Shown here: positions 1-7,661 of the stretch, piece by piece
Numbering within the stretch: position 1 is the first letter of the stretch
Layout: every line of letters begins with the position of its first letter
Assembly (NCBI GenBank): GCA_003552745.1
Contig: PUOG01000157.1
Coordinates: 1-28,976, forward strand
Direction: 5' to 3'
DNA length: 28,976 nucleotides
Origin: Spirochaetaceae bacterium
Lineage (GTDB): Bacteria; Spirochaetota; Spirochaetia; DSM-27196; SKKC01
Notes under the pieces: generated by a model
Told to the model about the DNA's origin: nothing
The model's input: only the letters and a program-made list of their open reading frames with translations
Database searches by the model: none
Made by a program: the position numbers and the translations under genes

Positions 1-80
1 CGGCTATCTTTCTGACGAACGGATTCGTCAAGTTGAATCAATCGGTTACCGGCGCACACGATGCTCCGGACCATTTCACC

Positions 81-431
81 ATGAAATCGATCGTCCGCTA
101 CGTTGCCGCCCGGAACGGTTTAACACAAGGCGATGTGAAGCGAATCGTCGACGATTTCCTTACGACGGTGGAAAGTGGGGCGGTGCTTGGTGAGCGTGTT
201 GCCCTCGGCTCGCTCGGTCGAATCACTCTCGACATTCGCTCCGCTCGTAAGGCACGCCTCGGCCGAAACCCCGCGAGCGGTGAGGAGATCCTGATTCCCG
301 CCCAACCACGCCAGGTAGTACCGCGCATGCGCTTCAGCAGTCGCTTTCGTGAGCGGGTGAGCGGAATCGATCCCGATCGCCTGGAGGCCCAGGATCACTC
401 CGGCGAGGATTCGCGATCCTCCGGTTCGTAA
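81..431 (+). CDS. HU/IHF-like DNA-binding protein
   Basis: A small basic protein of the HU/IHF family of nucleoid-associated DNA-binding proteins. From the ATG at 81 it has 116 residues. The N-terminal helices (MKSIVRYVAARNGL onward) and a beta-arm region carrying the family signature GRNPASGEEILIPA at about residues 62-75 fit HU. The usual C-terminal F-K-x-G-K-x-L segment is replaced by an Arg-rich MRFSSRFRERV, followed by about 20 polar, acidic residues. The frame is open back to the window edge, with a TTG at 33 and no stop, so a longer N-terminus is possible. The ATG at 81 is preferred because HU proteins begin just before this helix; no clear Shine-Dalgarno sequence precedes it. The last 37 bases overlap, tail to tail, the end of the lactonase gene on the other strand. 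It is probably a paralogue rather than the housekeeping HU. Confidence 0.75.
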   Translation: MKSIVRYVAARNGLTQGDVKRIVDDFLTTVESGAVLGERVALGSLGRITLDIRSARKARLGRNPASGEEILIPAQPRQVVPRMRFSSRFRERVSGIDPDRLEAQDHSGEDSRSSGS

Positions 432-1378
432 TCGTCGGGCTCGTCGTCCGCGGATCCGTGAACGACCTCGGGCTCGTCGTTTTGTGAGGTATCGCCGAAG
501 CGATACGGTGGACGACCGGTGGTAGTCGTGTGCATGGCGAATAGTGCGCCGGAGGCGGGAAAGCGGGATACATCGTCGTCCCCGAGTCCGATCTTTGCAG
601 TCGTTATGTACAGAGTCGCCATATCCGCGCCTCCGAATGCGACGCTCGTGACATTCTTTGCCGGGACATCGATCTTCTCGATCAGCTCGGCTCGTTCCGG
701 ATCCCAGACGGTTACGCATGCGCCGTGAAACATTGCGACCCAGAGCCGCCCTTCGCTGTCGATCGTCATGCCGTCCGGTTTACCGTACTCCGTCGGCACG
801 GCGATCATCGAGCGCCGATTCGACAGGTCGCCGCTTACCGGGTCGCAATCGAGCACATCGATACTCGCCGTCGCCGTATCTATGTAGTAGGCCGTGCGCT
901 CGTCGGCGCTCCAACAGATACCGTTGGAAACGGTTACGCCGCCGAAACAGCGGGCAACCGAGAAATCACGGTCCACTCGATAGAGCGCGGCGGTGCCGGA
1001 TCTGCGAACCGTGCTCATAGTACCGATGTAGAGGCGGCCCCCCGGACCGCACTTTCCATCGTTGCACCGGTTTTCCGGCATATCGGCTTCGAGCGCGACC
1101 TCGTGCAGTCGTTCCCCGGTGGCTGCCTCAACCAACGCCACGGAGTTTTCCAGACCGACGACGACCCGATCCTCATTCATAGTGGGAACAACAGTTGAAA
1201 CCTGCTCGCCCATGTTAGTCACACGATTCCGCCCGTGAACGGGATCGAACCGGTTAAGAGTCCGGCCGGCAATGTCGACCCAGTAGAGAACTGCGGCGCG
1301 GTCGTCCCAAATGGCGCCCTCTCCGAGATCACAGCGGAGATCGACGACGATTCTCGGTTCGTCGGCCTGAATGCTCAT
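395..1378 (-). CDS. SMP-30/gluconolactonase family protein
   Basis: A calcium- or zinc-dependent lactonase of the SMP-30/gluconolactonase/LRE family, a six-bladed beta-propeller that opens sugar lactones such as glucono-1,5-lactone. The 327-residue protein keeps the metal ligands of the family at nearly the human SMP-30 positions: Glu20 (in LGEGAIW), Asn152 (in SNGICW) and Asp202 (in KPDGMTID). It also keeps the substrate-binding Asn103 (in ENRCNDGK). No signal peptide is visible, so it is likely cytoplasmic. The last 25-30 residues are an acidic Glu/Asp/Pro/Ser tail beyond the normal propeller, and this tail overlaps the end of the convergent HU-like gene. The ATG at 1378 lies 4 bases after the pfp stop, so the gene is the distal member of galK-pfp-lactonase. 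Its real lactone is unknown; gluconolactone or galactonolactone would fit the sugar context. Confidence 0.85.
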   Translation of the reverse strand: MSIQADEPRIVVDLRCDLGEGAIWDDRAAVLYWVDIAGRTLNRFDPVHGRNRVTNMGEQVSTVVPTMNEDRVVVGLENSVALVEAATGERLHEVALEADMPENRCNDGKCGPGGRLYIGTMSTVRRSGTAALYRVDRDFSVARCFGGVTVSNGICWSADERTAYYIDTATASIDVLDCDPVSGDLSNRRSMIAVPTEYGKPDGMTIDSEGRLWVAMFHGACVTVWDPERAELIEKIDVPAKNVTSVAFGGADMATLYITTAKIGLGDDDVSRFPASGALFAMHTTTTGRPPYRFGDTSQNDEPEVVHGSADDEPDDYEPEDRESSPE

Positions 1379-1382
1379 GCGT

Positions 1383-3035
1383 CTATCCTCGTTCGAGTTT
1401 TATGGTTTCGGTCGGCCGGTCACACACCTCCGGCGGGCCGAAATACTGGATCGCCCCCGGTGAAGCGAAGCTCGTTTCAACACGCCACTTCGGTCTCTGT
1501 CGGGCGAACTCGGTGAATGGCTTCCCGTCGAGCTCTACGAGCGCCTTCCGTATGACCGGCTTGTCGCTGCCGTGGCGACGCTCCATGTTCATGAGCATGG
1601 TGAGCGGAATGCCTCCCGCCTGCCACTTCGCCGGGCCTTTGGCGAGATTGCTGACCGACGCGATATAACCGGTGAGGCCGTTCGCGACGAGAACGAAAGC
1701 GGCATATCCCAGCCCGTAACAGTAATCGGCGTCAAAGTTAGACGGAAATGCGCAGCGCCCCTCATATCCGAAAAAGTGCGAGAGCGCACCGAACTTCCCC
1801 TTGAACGACCCCGAACGCTTCATCTCGTCGAGCTTCGTGTCGACCATCTCGATCAGGAGCTTTTCGGTCTCTATTCGGGAAACCTGCACGTTTCCGTGCG
1901 GATCCCGGTCCATTAGGAGCTGCGACTGGATCGCCGAGGGCAACGACTGGAATACTTGACGCGCTTCGGTTGAGAGCCGTTCGCCTACCTGTCGAATTCG
2001 CTCATCGGGATCGGAGTGGGATCTCGCCTCTTCTGCAGCCGCAAGCACGTCATTGAGCTCGGAGATCAATCCGTTCATCTCGGGCACAAACTCGATCAGC
2101 CCCTCCGGAACGATTACAACGCCGAAGTTCTCGCCCTTCTCCGCGCGCTCGACAACCGATCCGACGATCTCCTCGACGATATCGGCCAGACTGCGCTTCT
2201 TCTCGGCCACTTCTTCACTCACGATACAGATATTTGGATGTGTTTTCAGCGCGCATTCGAGCGCGATGTGAGAGGCGCTCCGTCCCATAACGCGAATGAA
2301 GTGCCAGTACTTCTTCGCACTGTTCGCATCGCGCCCGATGTTACCGATGAGCTCGGAGTACGTCTTCGTTGCAGTGTCAAACCCGAAGCTCGCTTCGATC
2401 TGCTCGTTACGAAGATCGCCGTCAATCGTTTTCGGCACCCCGATGACACTCGTCTCCACGCCGTTTGCTTTGAAATACTCGGCGAGAAGTGCGGCGTTCG
2501 TGTTCGAGTCATCGCCGCCGACGATAACGAGGCCGTCGAGGGCGAGTTCCTTCGCCACTTCCGCCGACCGGGCGAACTGCTCATCGCTTTCGATCTTCGT
2601 TCGACCCGACCCGATCATGTCGAATCCGCCGGTATTGCGGTATGAGTCGATGATCTCATCGTTAAGTTCAAGCGTTCGGCTCTCCAACAGACCACTCGGA
2701 CCACCGAGAAACCCGAGCAATCGCGAGCTCCCGTTCGCCGCTTTCAGCGCATCGTACAGACCGCAGATCACATTGTGTCCGCCCGGTGCCTGCCCGCCGG
2801 AGAGTATAACCCCGACGGTGCGCCTCTTTCCGGCCGCTTCGTTGTTTCCCGTTGCAAAAGACGCGATCGGCTGCCCGTAGGTGAGCGGAAACATTCCTCG
2901 CACCTGAGCGGCGTCACCGGCGGCATCGGTCGCCTTACCGAACGTGCACGCGATCGAGGCGATCGGCTGTTGCAGCGAGGCGGGGAGTTTGGGTTCGTAT
3001 CTATAACGTTGTTCCTGAAGTATCGACGTATCCAT
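1383..3035 (-). CDS. pfp: Pyrophosphate--fructose-6-phosphate 1-phosphotransferase
   Basis: A PPi-dependent 6-phosphofructokinase, which reversibly phosphorylates fructose 6-phosphate with pyrophosphate in the cytoplasm. The length, 550 residues, matches the long PFP form of spirochaetes and plants rather than the roughly 320-residue ATP enzyme. Visible motifs are the phosphate-binding GGQAPGGHN (about 80-88), GGDDSNTN (173-180) with Asp176 in the position where ATP enzymes have Gly, the catalytic PKTIDGDL (201-208, with Lys202 and Asp205), and MGRSASH (250-256). The GGDD and PKTIDGD combination is the established mark of PPi specificity. The gene begins 17 bases after galK and ends 4 bases before the lactonase gene, so the three are very likely one transcript. 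No strong Shine-Dalgarno sequence precedes the ATG, which hints at translational coupling with galK. Confidence 0.95.
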   Translation of the reverse strand: MDTSILQEQRYRYEPKLPASLQQPIASIACTFGKATDAAGDAAQVRGMFPLTYGQPIASFATGNNEAAGKRRTVGVILSGGQAPGGHNVICGLYDALKAANGSSRLLGFLGGPSGLLESRTLELNDEIIDSYRNTGGFDMIGSGRTKIESDEQFARSAEVAKELALDGLVIVGGDDSNTNAALLAEYFKANGVETSVIGVPKTIDGDLRNEQIEASFGFDTATKTYSELIGNIGRDANSAKKYWHFIRVMGRSASHIALECALKTHPNICIVSEEVAEKKRSLADIVEEIVGSVVERAEKGENFGVVIVPEGLIEFVPEMNGLISELNDVLAAAEEARSHSDPDERIRQVGERLSTEARQVFQSLPSAIQSQLLMDRDPHGNVQVSRIETEKLLIEMVDTKLDEMKRSGSFKGKFGALSHFFGYEGRCAFPSNFDADYCYGLGYAAFVLVANGLTGYIASVSNLAKGPAKWQAGGIPLTMLMNMERRHGSDKPVIRKALVELDGKPFTEFARQRPKWRVETSFASPGAIQYFGPPEVCDRPTETIKLERG

Positions 3036-3052
3036 GATTCACAGTGTACCGA

Positions 3053-4348
3053 TCACGGCGTTACGAATCGAGGGCCCTCGGGGCGGAGGCGCAGACGTGT
3101 TACGGCTCCGGCGCCGAAAACCTTCTCGATTGCTTCGACGAATTCTTTCCAGAGGCCGAGCGGCACGTACGCCTGTACCGTTCCCGCGAATCCTCCGCCG
3201 TGGACGCGTGCCGCGCCGGAGACCCCGTGGGCTTCGAAGAACGATCTCGCGAGTTCGACCGCGAGCGTAATGCCTTGCTCGGTCGGCAACTTCGTTGAGT
3301 AGTAGTTCTGCAGCAGAATCGCGCTCGAGTCGCCGCTCTGATTCGTGAGTGCGAGAAATCGCTCCGCTTCGCCCGCCTCCAGGGCGTCGATCATGGCGCC
3401 GACACGTGCGTCGTCCTCAAAGAAGTGCATCGCCCGGACGACCGCCCGGTCTCCGCACCGTTGCCGGATCTCCGGCACGCGTTCGAGAAGCGCCTCCTTC
3501 GAGCAGTAGGCGAGATGCGTTCCACCGAGCTCGGCGGCGACCGTTTTCATCTCCGCCGGGATCGAAGCGTAGTCATCGGTAAGGTCGGCGTGGCTGCCCC
3601 CGGTATCGATCACGGCTACCGCGTAGCCTGCGGTGGAGAAGTCGAAGTCCACCGGGGTTATCGCCGGCGGATCGGAAGAGAAGTTGATGGAGATGATACC
3701 GCCGTGGGCACATGCAAGCTGGTCCATGAGGCCGCACGGTTTGCCGAAGTACCGGTTCTCGGCTGACTGCCCGGCTGTTGCGATAAAGAGCACATCGTCC
3801 GGGTTCAGCTTCGTGCTTCGCCCCTCCTCCGATGTCCCGAGACCGGCCAGCGCTGTTCCGAGAAAGACCTCGAACGATGCCGAGCTCGACAGGCCGCTAC
3901 CCGGAGCGACTTCGCTCGAGACGGTCGCATCGAAGCCCGTTATCGGCCGTGAAGCGTTGGAGAACGCGGCAGCGACGCCGCGTACAAGCGCCTGTGGCAG
4001 CCCGCGTTCGTCATCGCGCGCGTCGAGGTCGGACCCATCAACCTCAATCACTCCATCGTAGCCCTCGCTGTCGATGCGGATGAGTGTGTCGTCCCGGGCG
4101 GTGATCACTCCGAGTGTATCGAGCCCGACCGACGAGCAGAGTACCCGGCCGTGATTGTGGTCGGTGTGATTCCCCGCCATCTCGGTACGCCCCGGGGCCG
4201 AAACGATATATACCGTCCCGTCGGCGCCGCAGCGTTCGGCGTGTCGCTCGCAAAGCGATGCGATACGAGACCGATAGTCGGAGTCGGCCTTCGGCAGGCC
4301 TGCCACTTCATCGGGTGATTCAAGAAGCTCGCGTACGGTTCGTCCCAT
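3053..4348 (-). CDS. galK: Galactokinase (GHMP family)
   Basis: Galactokinase phosphorylates D-galactose at C1 with ATP, the entry to the Leloir pathway. The 431-residue protein begins in a galactokinase-type N-terminal region. It carries the sugar-binding signature as APGRTEMAGNHTDHNHG (51-67), a variant of the textbook GEHTDY motif that occurs in clostridial and spirochaetal enzymes. It also has the GHMP ATP-binding loop VAPGSGLSSSAS (147-158), the catalytic Asp209 in CGLMDQ, and the C-terminal GGGFAGTV glycine motif. The ATG at 4348 is the first in frame after the 58-base space shared with the divergent manA. It is the first gene of galK-pfp-lactonase. No galT or galE is in the window, so Gal-1-P must be handled elsewhere, possibly with help from the UDP-sugar pyrophosphorylase family protein at 22365-23951. 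Confidence 0.95.
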   Translation of the reverse strand: MGRTVRELLESPDEVAGLPKADSDYRSRIASLCERHAERCGADGTVYIVSAPGRTEMAGNHTDHNHGRVLCSSVGLDTLGVITARDDTLIRIDSEGYDGVIEVDGSDLDARDDERGLPQALVRGVAAAFSNASRPITGFDATVSSEVAPGSGLSSSASFEVFLGTALAGLGTSEEGRSTKLNPDDVLFIATAGQSAENRYFGKPCGLMDQLACAHGGIISINFSSDPPAITPVDFDFSTAGYAVAVIDTGGSHADLTDDYASIPAEMKTVAAELGGTHLAYCSKEALLERVPEIRQRCGDRAVVRAMHFFEDDARVGAMIDALEAGEAERFLALTNQSGDSSAILLQNYYSTKLPTEQGITLAVELARSFFEAHGVSGAARVHGGGFAGTVQAYVPLGLWKEFVEAIEKVFGAGAVTRLRLRPEGPRFVTP

Positions 4349-4406
4349 AATGTATAAGCCTTGCCATGAGAGGCGTGCTTCGTCAAACTACACTACCGGT
4401 ATCGCT

Positions 4407-5612
4407 ATGGCAATTCTGCGACTCGAAAACCCCCGCAAGGCGTACGCGTGGGGAAGCACGCGTTCGTTGCACGAAATTCTCGGTGAGAAAACTGACGGGA
4501 CACCGCTCGCGGAAGTATGGATGGGTGCTCACCCGAGCTCATCGAGCCGTACCGAGGACGGACGCCTTTTGACCGAGCTCTCCGACGGTGCTCGCATAGA
4601 GTACCTGCTCAAGCTTCTCGCGGCTGAACGGGCGCTGAGTATCCAGGCACATCCGTCGATTCAACAGGCAGCCACCGGTTATGAAGATGAGGAACGTCGC
4701 GGTGTGCCGATCGATGCACCGAACCGGGTCTACCGCGATCGCAATCACAAACCGGAGCTGATTGTTGCACTCGAGCCGTTCTGGGCGATGAGCGGCTTTC
4801 GCACGCTCTCGCGGTCGTGCGACGCTCTGGGAGCGTTGCACCTGCTCGACTGCAAGAAGCTCGACTCCCTGTCTGAGTTGCTCTCGGCTGTCCTCGCGCT
4901 GCCTACCGAGCGTGTAGCCGAAGTCGCCGGCAGCCCGCCCGTCGCCGCGGCGCCGGGGCCGCCGACGCGGACGGACGGCCCGATTGACGACGCACTGCGA
5001 CTGGCGTGGGTCGGCGAGCTCTACCGTCAGTACGGACCCGACCCGGGTGTGTTCGCACCGCTCTTTCTCAATCTCGTCTATCTCGAACCTGGCGAAGGGC
5101 TCTATCAGCCCTCCGGTGTCCTGCACGCGTATCTTCGCGGAACCGGGGTTGAGGTAATGGCGAACAGCGATAACGTGCTTCGGGCCGGATTGACCGCCAA
5201 GCATATCGACGTCCCGACGCTTCAGCGAATCGTGGCATTCACCGACGAGCCGCCGGCTCTCATCCGGGAGCGTACGGTAGAGCCGAGCGACAGCGATACC
5301 CATACCGAACCGCTGCGTCCGGCTCATTCAGCGTCGTGCCTGGAGGTGTACGATGCCCCGGCCGCCGAGTTTCGCCTCTACCATCTCGAGCTTCGCGGTG
5401 AGGAATGTGAGGTGCTCTCGGCCGGGCTACCGCTGATCGCCGTCTGCATCTCCGGGGACGTCACGATCGACGAAGTGTACACGCCCCCGGCAACCGGGAG
5501 CCGTAGTCTGGCCCGCGGGGCGAGCGCACTGATAACCTCGGATGTGCGGTCGTTTCGCGTTCGGGGACGCGGAAGGCTCTTCGTCGCGGCGCCAGGTAGA
5601 GTCTCGCCATGA
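4407..5612 (+). CDS. manA: Mannose-6-phosphate isomerase, class I
   Basis: A type I phosphomannose isomerase that interconverts mannose 6-phosphate and fructose 6-phosphate using a zinc ion in a cupin fold. The 401 residues begin with the family opening LENPRKAYAWGS. The zinc ligands can be followed: Gln80 and His82 in SIQAHPS, Glu117 in NHKPE and His240 in GVLHAYL. These correspond to Gln97, His99, Glu134 and His255 of the E. coli enzyme. The ATG at 4407 is chosen because the conserved sequence starts directly there; the frame continues upstream to 4350 without family resemblance. It is divergent from galK. Its stop overlaps the start of the UPF0178 gene (ATGA), so the two are translationally coupled. 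The section between the metal site and the C-terminal cupin holds a short Pro/Ala/Gly-rich stretch (about residues 173-192) that looks like a flexible loop. Confidence 0.95.
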   Translation: MAILRLENPRKAYAWGSTRSLHEILGEKTDGTPLAEVWMGAHPSSSSRTEDGRLLTELSDGARIEYLLKLLAAERALSIQAHPSIQQAATGYEDEERRGVPIDAPNRVYRDRNHKPELIVALEPFWAMSGFRTLSRSCDALGALHLLDCKKLDSLSELLSAVLALPTERVAEVAGSPPVAAAPGPPTRTDGPIDDALRLAWVGELYRQYGPDPGVFAPLFLNLVYLEPGEGLYQPSGVLHAYLRGTGVEVMANSDNVLRAGLTAKHIDVPTLQRIVAFTDEPPALIRERTVEPSDSDTHTEPLRPAHSASCLEVYDAPAAEFRLYHLELRGEECEVLSAGLPLIAVCISGDVTIDEVYTPPATGSRSLARGASALITSDVRSFRVRGRGRLFVAAPGRVSP

Positions 5613-6058
5613 GTATATGGGTTGATGCCGACAGCTGCCCGCGCCGGGTGCGTGAGATCGTCATCCGTGCGGCCGCCCGAACCGGCACGCGCGCGGTGTT
5701 CGTCGCGAATCGCAGAATACCGACCGGCACAATGCGAGGATATCGCATGCGTGTGGTGGCCGACGCCGACCGAGAGATACTCGAACGTGCCGGCGACGGT
5801 GACCTGGTTGTCACACGCGACATTCCGCTTGCCGCGCAGCTCGTTCGGCGCGGCATTACGGTGCTGAACGACCGGGGCACCGTTTACACGAGCGAGAACG
5901 TCGGTGAACGATTGAGCTGGCGCGATTTTATGGCTGAATTGCGCGATCGCGGCACCTATGTTGCGGAGCAGGATCGGCTCAGCGACTCCGACATACGCGA
6001 GTTCGCGAACGCTCTCGACCGCGAGCTTCGCCGCACGACCGGAGGTAGATGTGAGTGA
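5609..6058 (+). CDS. UPF0178 (YaiI/YqxD, DUF188) family protein
   Basis: A 149-residue cytoplasmic member of the YaiI/YqxD family, a widespread PIN-like fold whose function is not established. Family marks are VDADSCP at residues 5-11, VVTRDIPLAAQLVRRG at about 68-83, VLNDRG at about 85-90 and SENVGERLSWRDF at about 94-106. The conserved acidic residues in the first two motifs sit where PIN-type nucleases hold metal. The ATG at 5609 overlaps the manA stop by 4 bases. The end overlaps the next gene's GTG start by 8 bases, making a tight three-gene operon. The position next to manA does not explain its role; the linkage looks like ordinary operon packing. Confidence 0.9.
   Translation: MSIWVDADSCPRRVREIVIRAAARTGTRAVFVANRRIPTGTMRGYRMRVVADADREILERAGDGDLVVTRDIPLAAQLVRRGITVLNDRGTVYTSENVGERLSWRDFMAELRDRGTYVAEQDRLSDSDIREFANALDRELRRTTGGRCE
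6041..6045 (+). promoter_or_regulatory. Ribosome binding site deciding the GTG start at 6051
   Basis: GGAGG lies 5 bases before the GTG at 6051, inside the 3' end of the UPF0178 gene. It is the strongest Shine-Dalgarno sequence near this gene's beginning. It argues for the GTG start rather than the in-frame ATG at 5958, which lies deep inside the upstream coding sequence. Confidence 0.7.
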
Positions 6059-7592
6059 TAACGAGACAGACAGTGTACGCAATGGCGGTGAAGAATCTTC
6101 CGGTGATGCTGAACGAAAGCGACTCGAGCGTCTGCTCGACAGCCGATCGCTCGCGAAGTTGCTCGGCGACGAGCTCGTCGGCTCGATAGATCCGGCTACC
6201 CCCCTCGCGGACGTCATCGTGCGCCTCTCGGAGATCGACGACGCGATCGATCCGGAGAGTACCGAGTGGGGTCTGGACACCCTCTGGCGTGCGGCGCGGA
6301 CTCATTCGGTCCCGATTACCGCGGCGGTTGCGCATGTGCTCGACGATTCGGTTCGCGCCGAAGCGCTGCGGCGGCTGCTGGACCGCTGGCCGCAGGTACC
6401 GAAATCCGACCGTGAGTCGGCGGGCATGTTGCGCGACGCTCTCGCCGACCCGGATACTCCGGCGGTCTTTCTCGGTGCACTGCATCCGGCGCTGATTCGC
6501 TCGGCGCGGGCGGCGGCGGTCGAGCGCCTGTCGCGAGGTGCCGCCGGCGGCGACCACGGCGAGGCCGGTGATGCCGAGCTTCCCGAAGCCGGATCCTCCG
6601 TGGCGGAGTGCGAGGCGCTCGTGCGCGGTCTCGAGACCGCCGACACCGGCGAAGCGTATCAGATCATAGCCCGCCTTGCCGGCGGCGGAGACGACGCTGT
6701 CGCGTGGCTTGTCTACGAAAGCGAGCGCGATTACACACTGAGCGAGGCGATGCTTCGCAGGTTGCGCACGCTGCTGCGTCTCGATCCGGCACGCGGGGTG
6801 CGACTGGCCGGCGGCCTGTTCCGCAGCGACGATGGACCGTCCGAGGTCGGCCCCGAGGAGATCGAACGCTACGTCGATCTGCTCGACCTTCTCCTCGAAA
6901 GCGGCCTGCCGGAGATCTATCCGCTTCTCGTGTTCATATTCGAACCGGCAGGAAAGCTCCGGCTGCCGCGGGAGGCGGCCGGCCGGCTGCGCGAGCGCAT
7001 CCGCGCGCACAGCGTCTATCGCCGCGTGCGTCGCCTCTTACGGAAACTGCAGAACGGTGAGCCGGTACTCGTCCCCTCCGGTGTCGACTTCGAGCGATTC
7101 GTGCGCGCGGAGCTGCAGCGCCTCGGTTACCAGAGCGGTACTCCGGACCCGCAGGTGATAGCCGACATTCGCGGCCGATGGATCCACGCGATGCACGAAG
7201 ATCTGCTCTACCTCAGCCCGGCGGACGTTCCGGAGATCTCGTTCGACGAAGCGCTCGGTGAGCGAAGCGAGGGAGTGTCGGTCTCGTCGCACGTGGAATC
7301 GCAATCGGAGAGCGACCCCGACTGGATTCTCAAACCGGCTTCCGACGGGAGCACCCCGCGAATCGTCTCGGCCTACCGTGCCCAGGAGGCGGCGTATCGG
7401 GAAGCGGGGCTCGAGCGACTGCACCGTCGCCAGCTGCAGTTCACCGTTCGCGATCTCGTTGTGCGTGGGGCCCGGTTGCTCACCGAGGAGGACGGTGATC
7501 GGGTGGGGCTCTACGCGAGCGCGGCGGTCGAACTCGACGCGAACGACCCGTTCGCAGCAGCGCTGGCGGCCGCCGCCGCGGAGCGCGACTGA
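6051..7592 (+). CDS. Hypothetical protein, helical, no recognised domain
   Basis: A 513-residue protein that I do not recognise. It starts at GTG 6051 behind a strong GGAGG and overlaps the UPF0178 stop by 8 bases (GTGAGTGA). The first 25 residues are acidic and polar. Most of the rest is predicted by eye to be alpha-helical, rich in Leu, Ala, Arg and Glu, with many paired helices that could be an ARM/HEAT-like or other helical-repeat solenoid. There is no signal peptide, transmembrane segment, nucleotide-binding loop or zinc motif. A short Gly/Asp/Glu-rich linker lies near residues 160-185 and a Ser/Glu-rich linker near 405-425. The strong codon-position bias and the operon place it as a real gene. 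Its function cannot be inferred from manA or the UPF0178 gene. Confidence 0.8.
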   Translation: MSDNETDSVRNGGEESSGDAERKRLERLLDSRSLAKLLGDELVGSIDPATPLADVIVRLSEIDDAIDPESTEWGLDTLWRAARTHSVPITAAVAHVLDDSVRAEALRRLLDRWPQVPKSDRESAGMLRDALADPDTPAVFLGALHPALIRSARAAAVERLSRGAAGGDHGEAGDAELPEAGSSVAECEALVRGLETADTGEAYQIIARLAGGGDDAVAWLVYESERDYTLSEAMLRRLRTLLRLDPARGVRLAGGLFRSDDGPSEVGPEEIERYVDLLDLLLESGLPEIYPLLVFIFEPAGKLRLPREAAGRLRERIRAHSVYRRVRRLLRKLQNGEPVLVPSGVDFERFVRAELQRLGYQSGTPDPQVIADIRGRWIHAMHEDLLYLSPADVPEISFDEALGERSEGVSVSSHVESQSESDPDWILKPASDGSTPRIVSAYRAQEAAYREAGLERLHRRQLQFTVRDLVVRGARLLTEEDGDRVGLYASAAVELDANDPFAAALAAAAAERD

Positions 7593-7661
7593 GCGGAGAC
7601 GGCCGCCGCCCTCCGAGCGCCTCGGCGCAAGGAAGCGCAGCACCATCGCCCATCAATCTCT

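Noticed and set aside
4349..4406. Promoters for galK and manA in their shared 58-base space
   Set aside because: TATACA on the minus strand ends only two bases before the galK ATG, and TACACT on the plus strand has no -35 box at an acceptable distance. I could not support either.
5979..7010. A 343-codon minus-strand frame opposite the unrecognised 513-residue gene
   Set aside because: Because the plus-strand gene is itself unrecognised I compared both. The plus frame has overlapping neighbours and a strong GGAGG, whereas the minus frame is Arg/Gln/Ala-rich shadow sequence.
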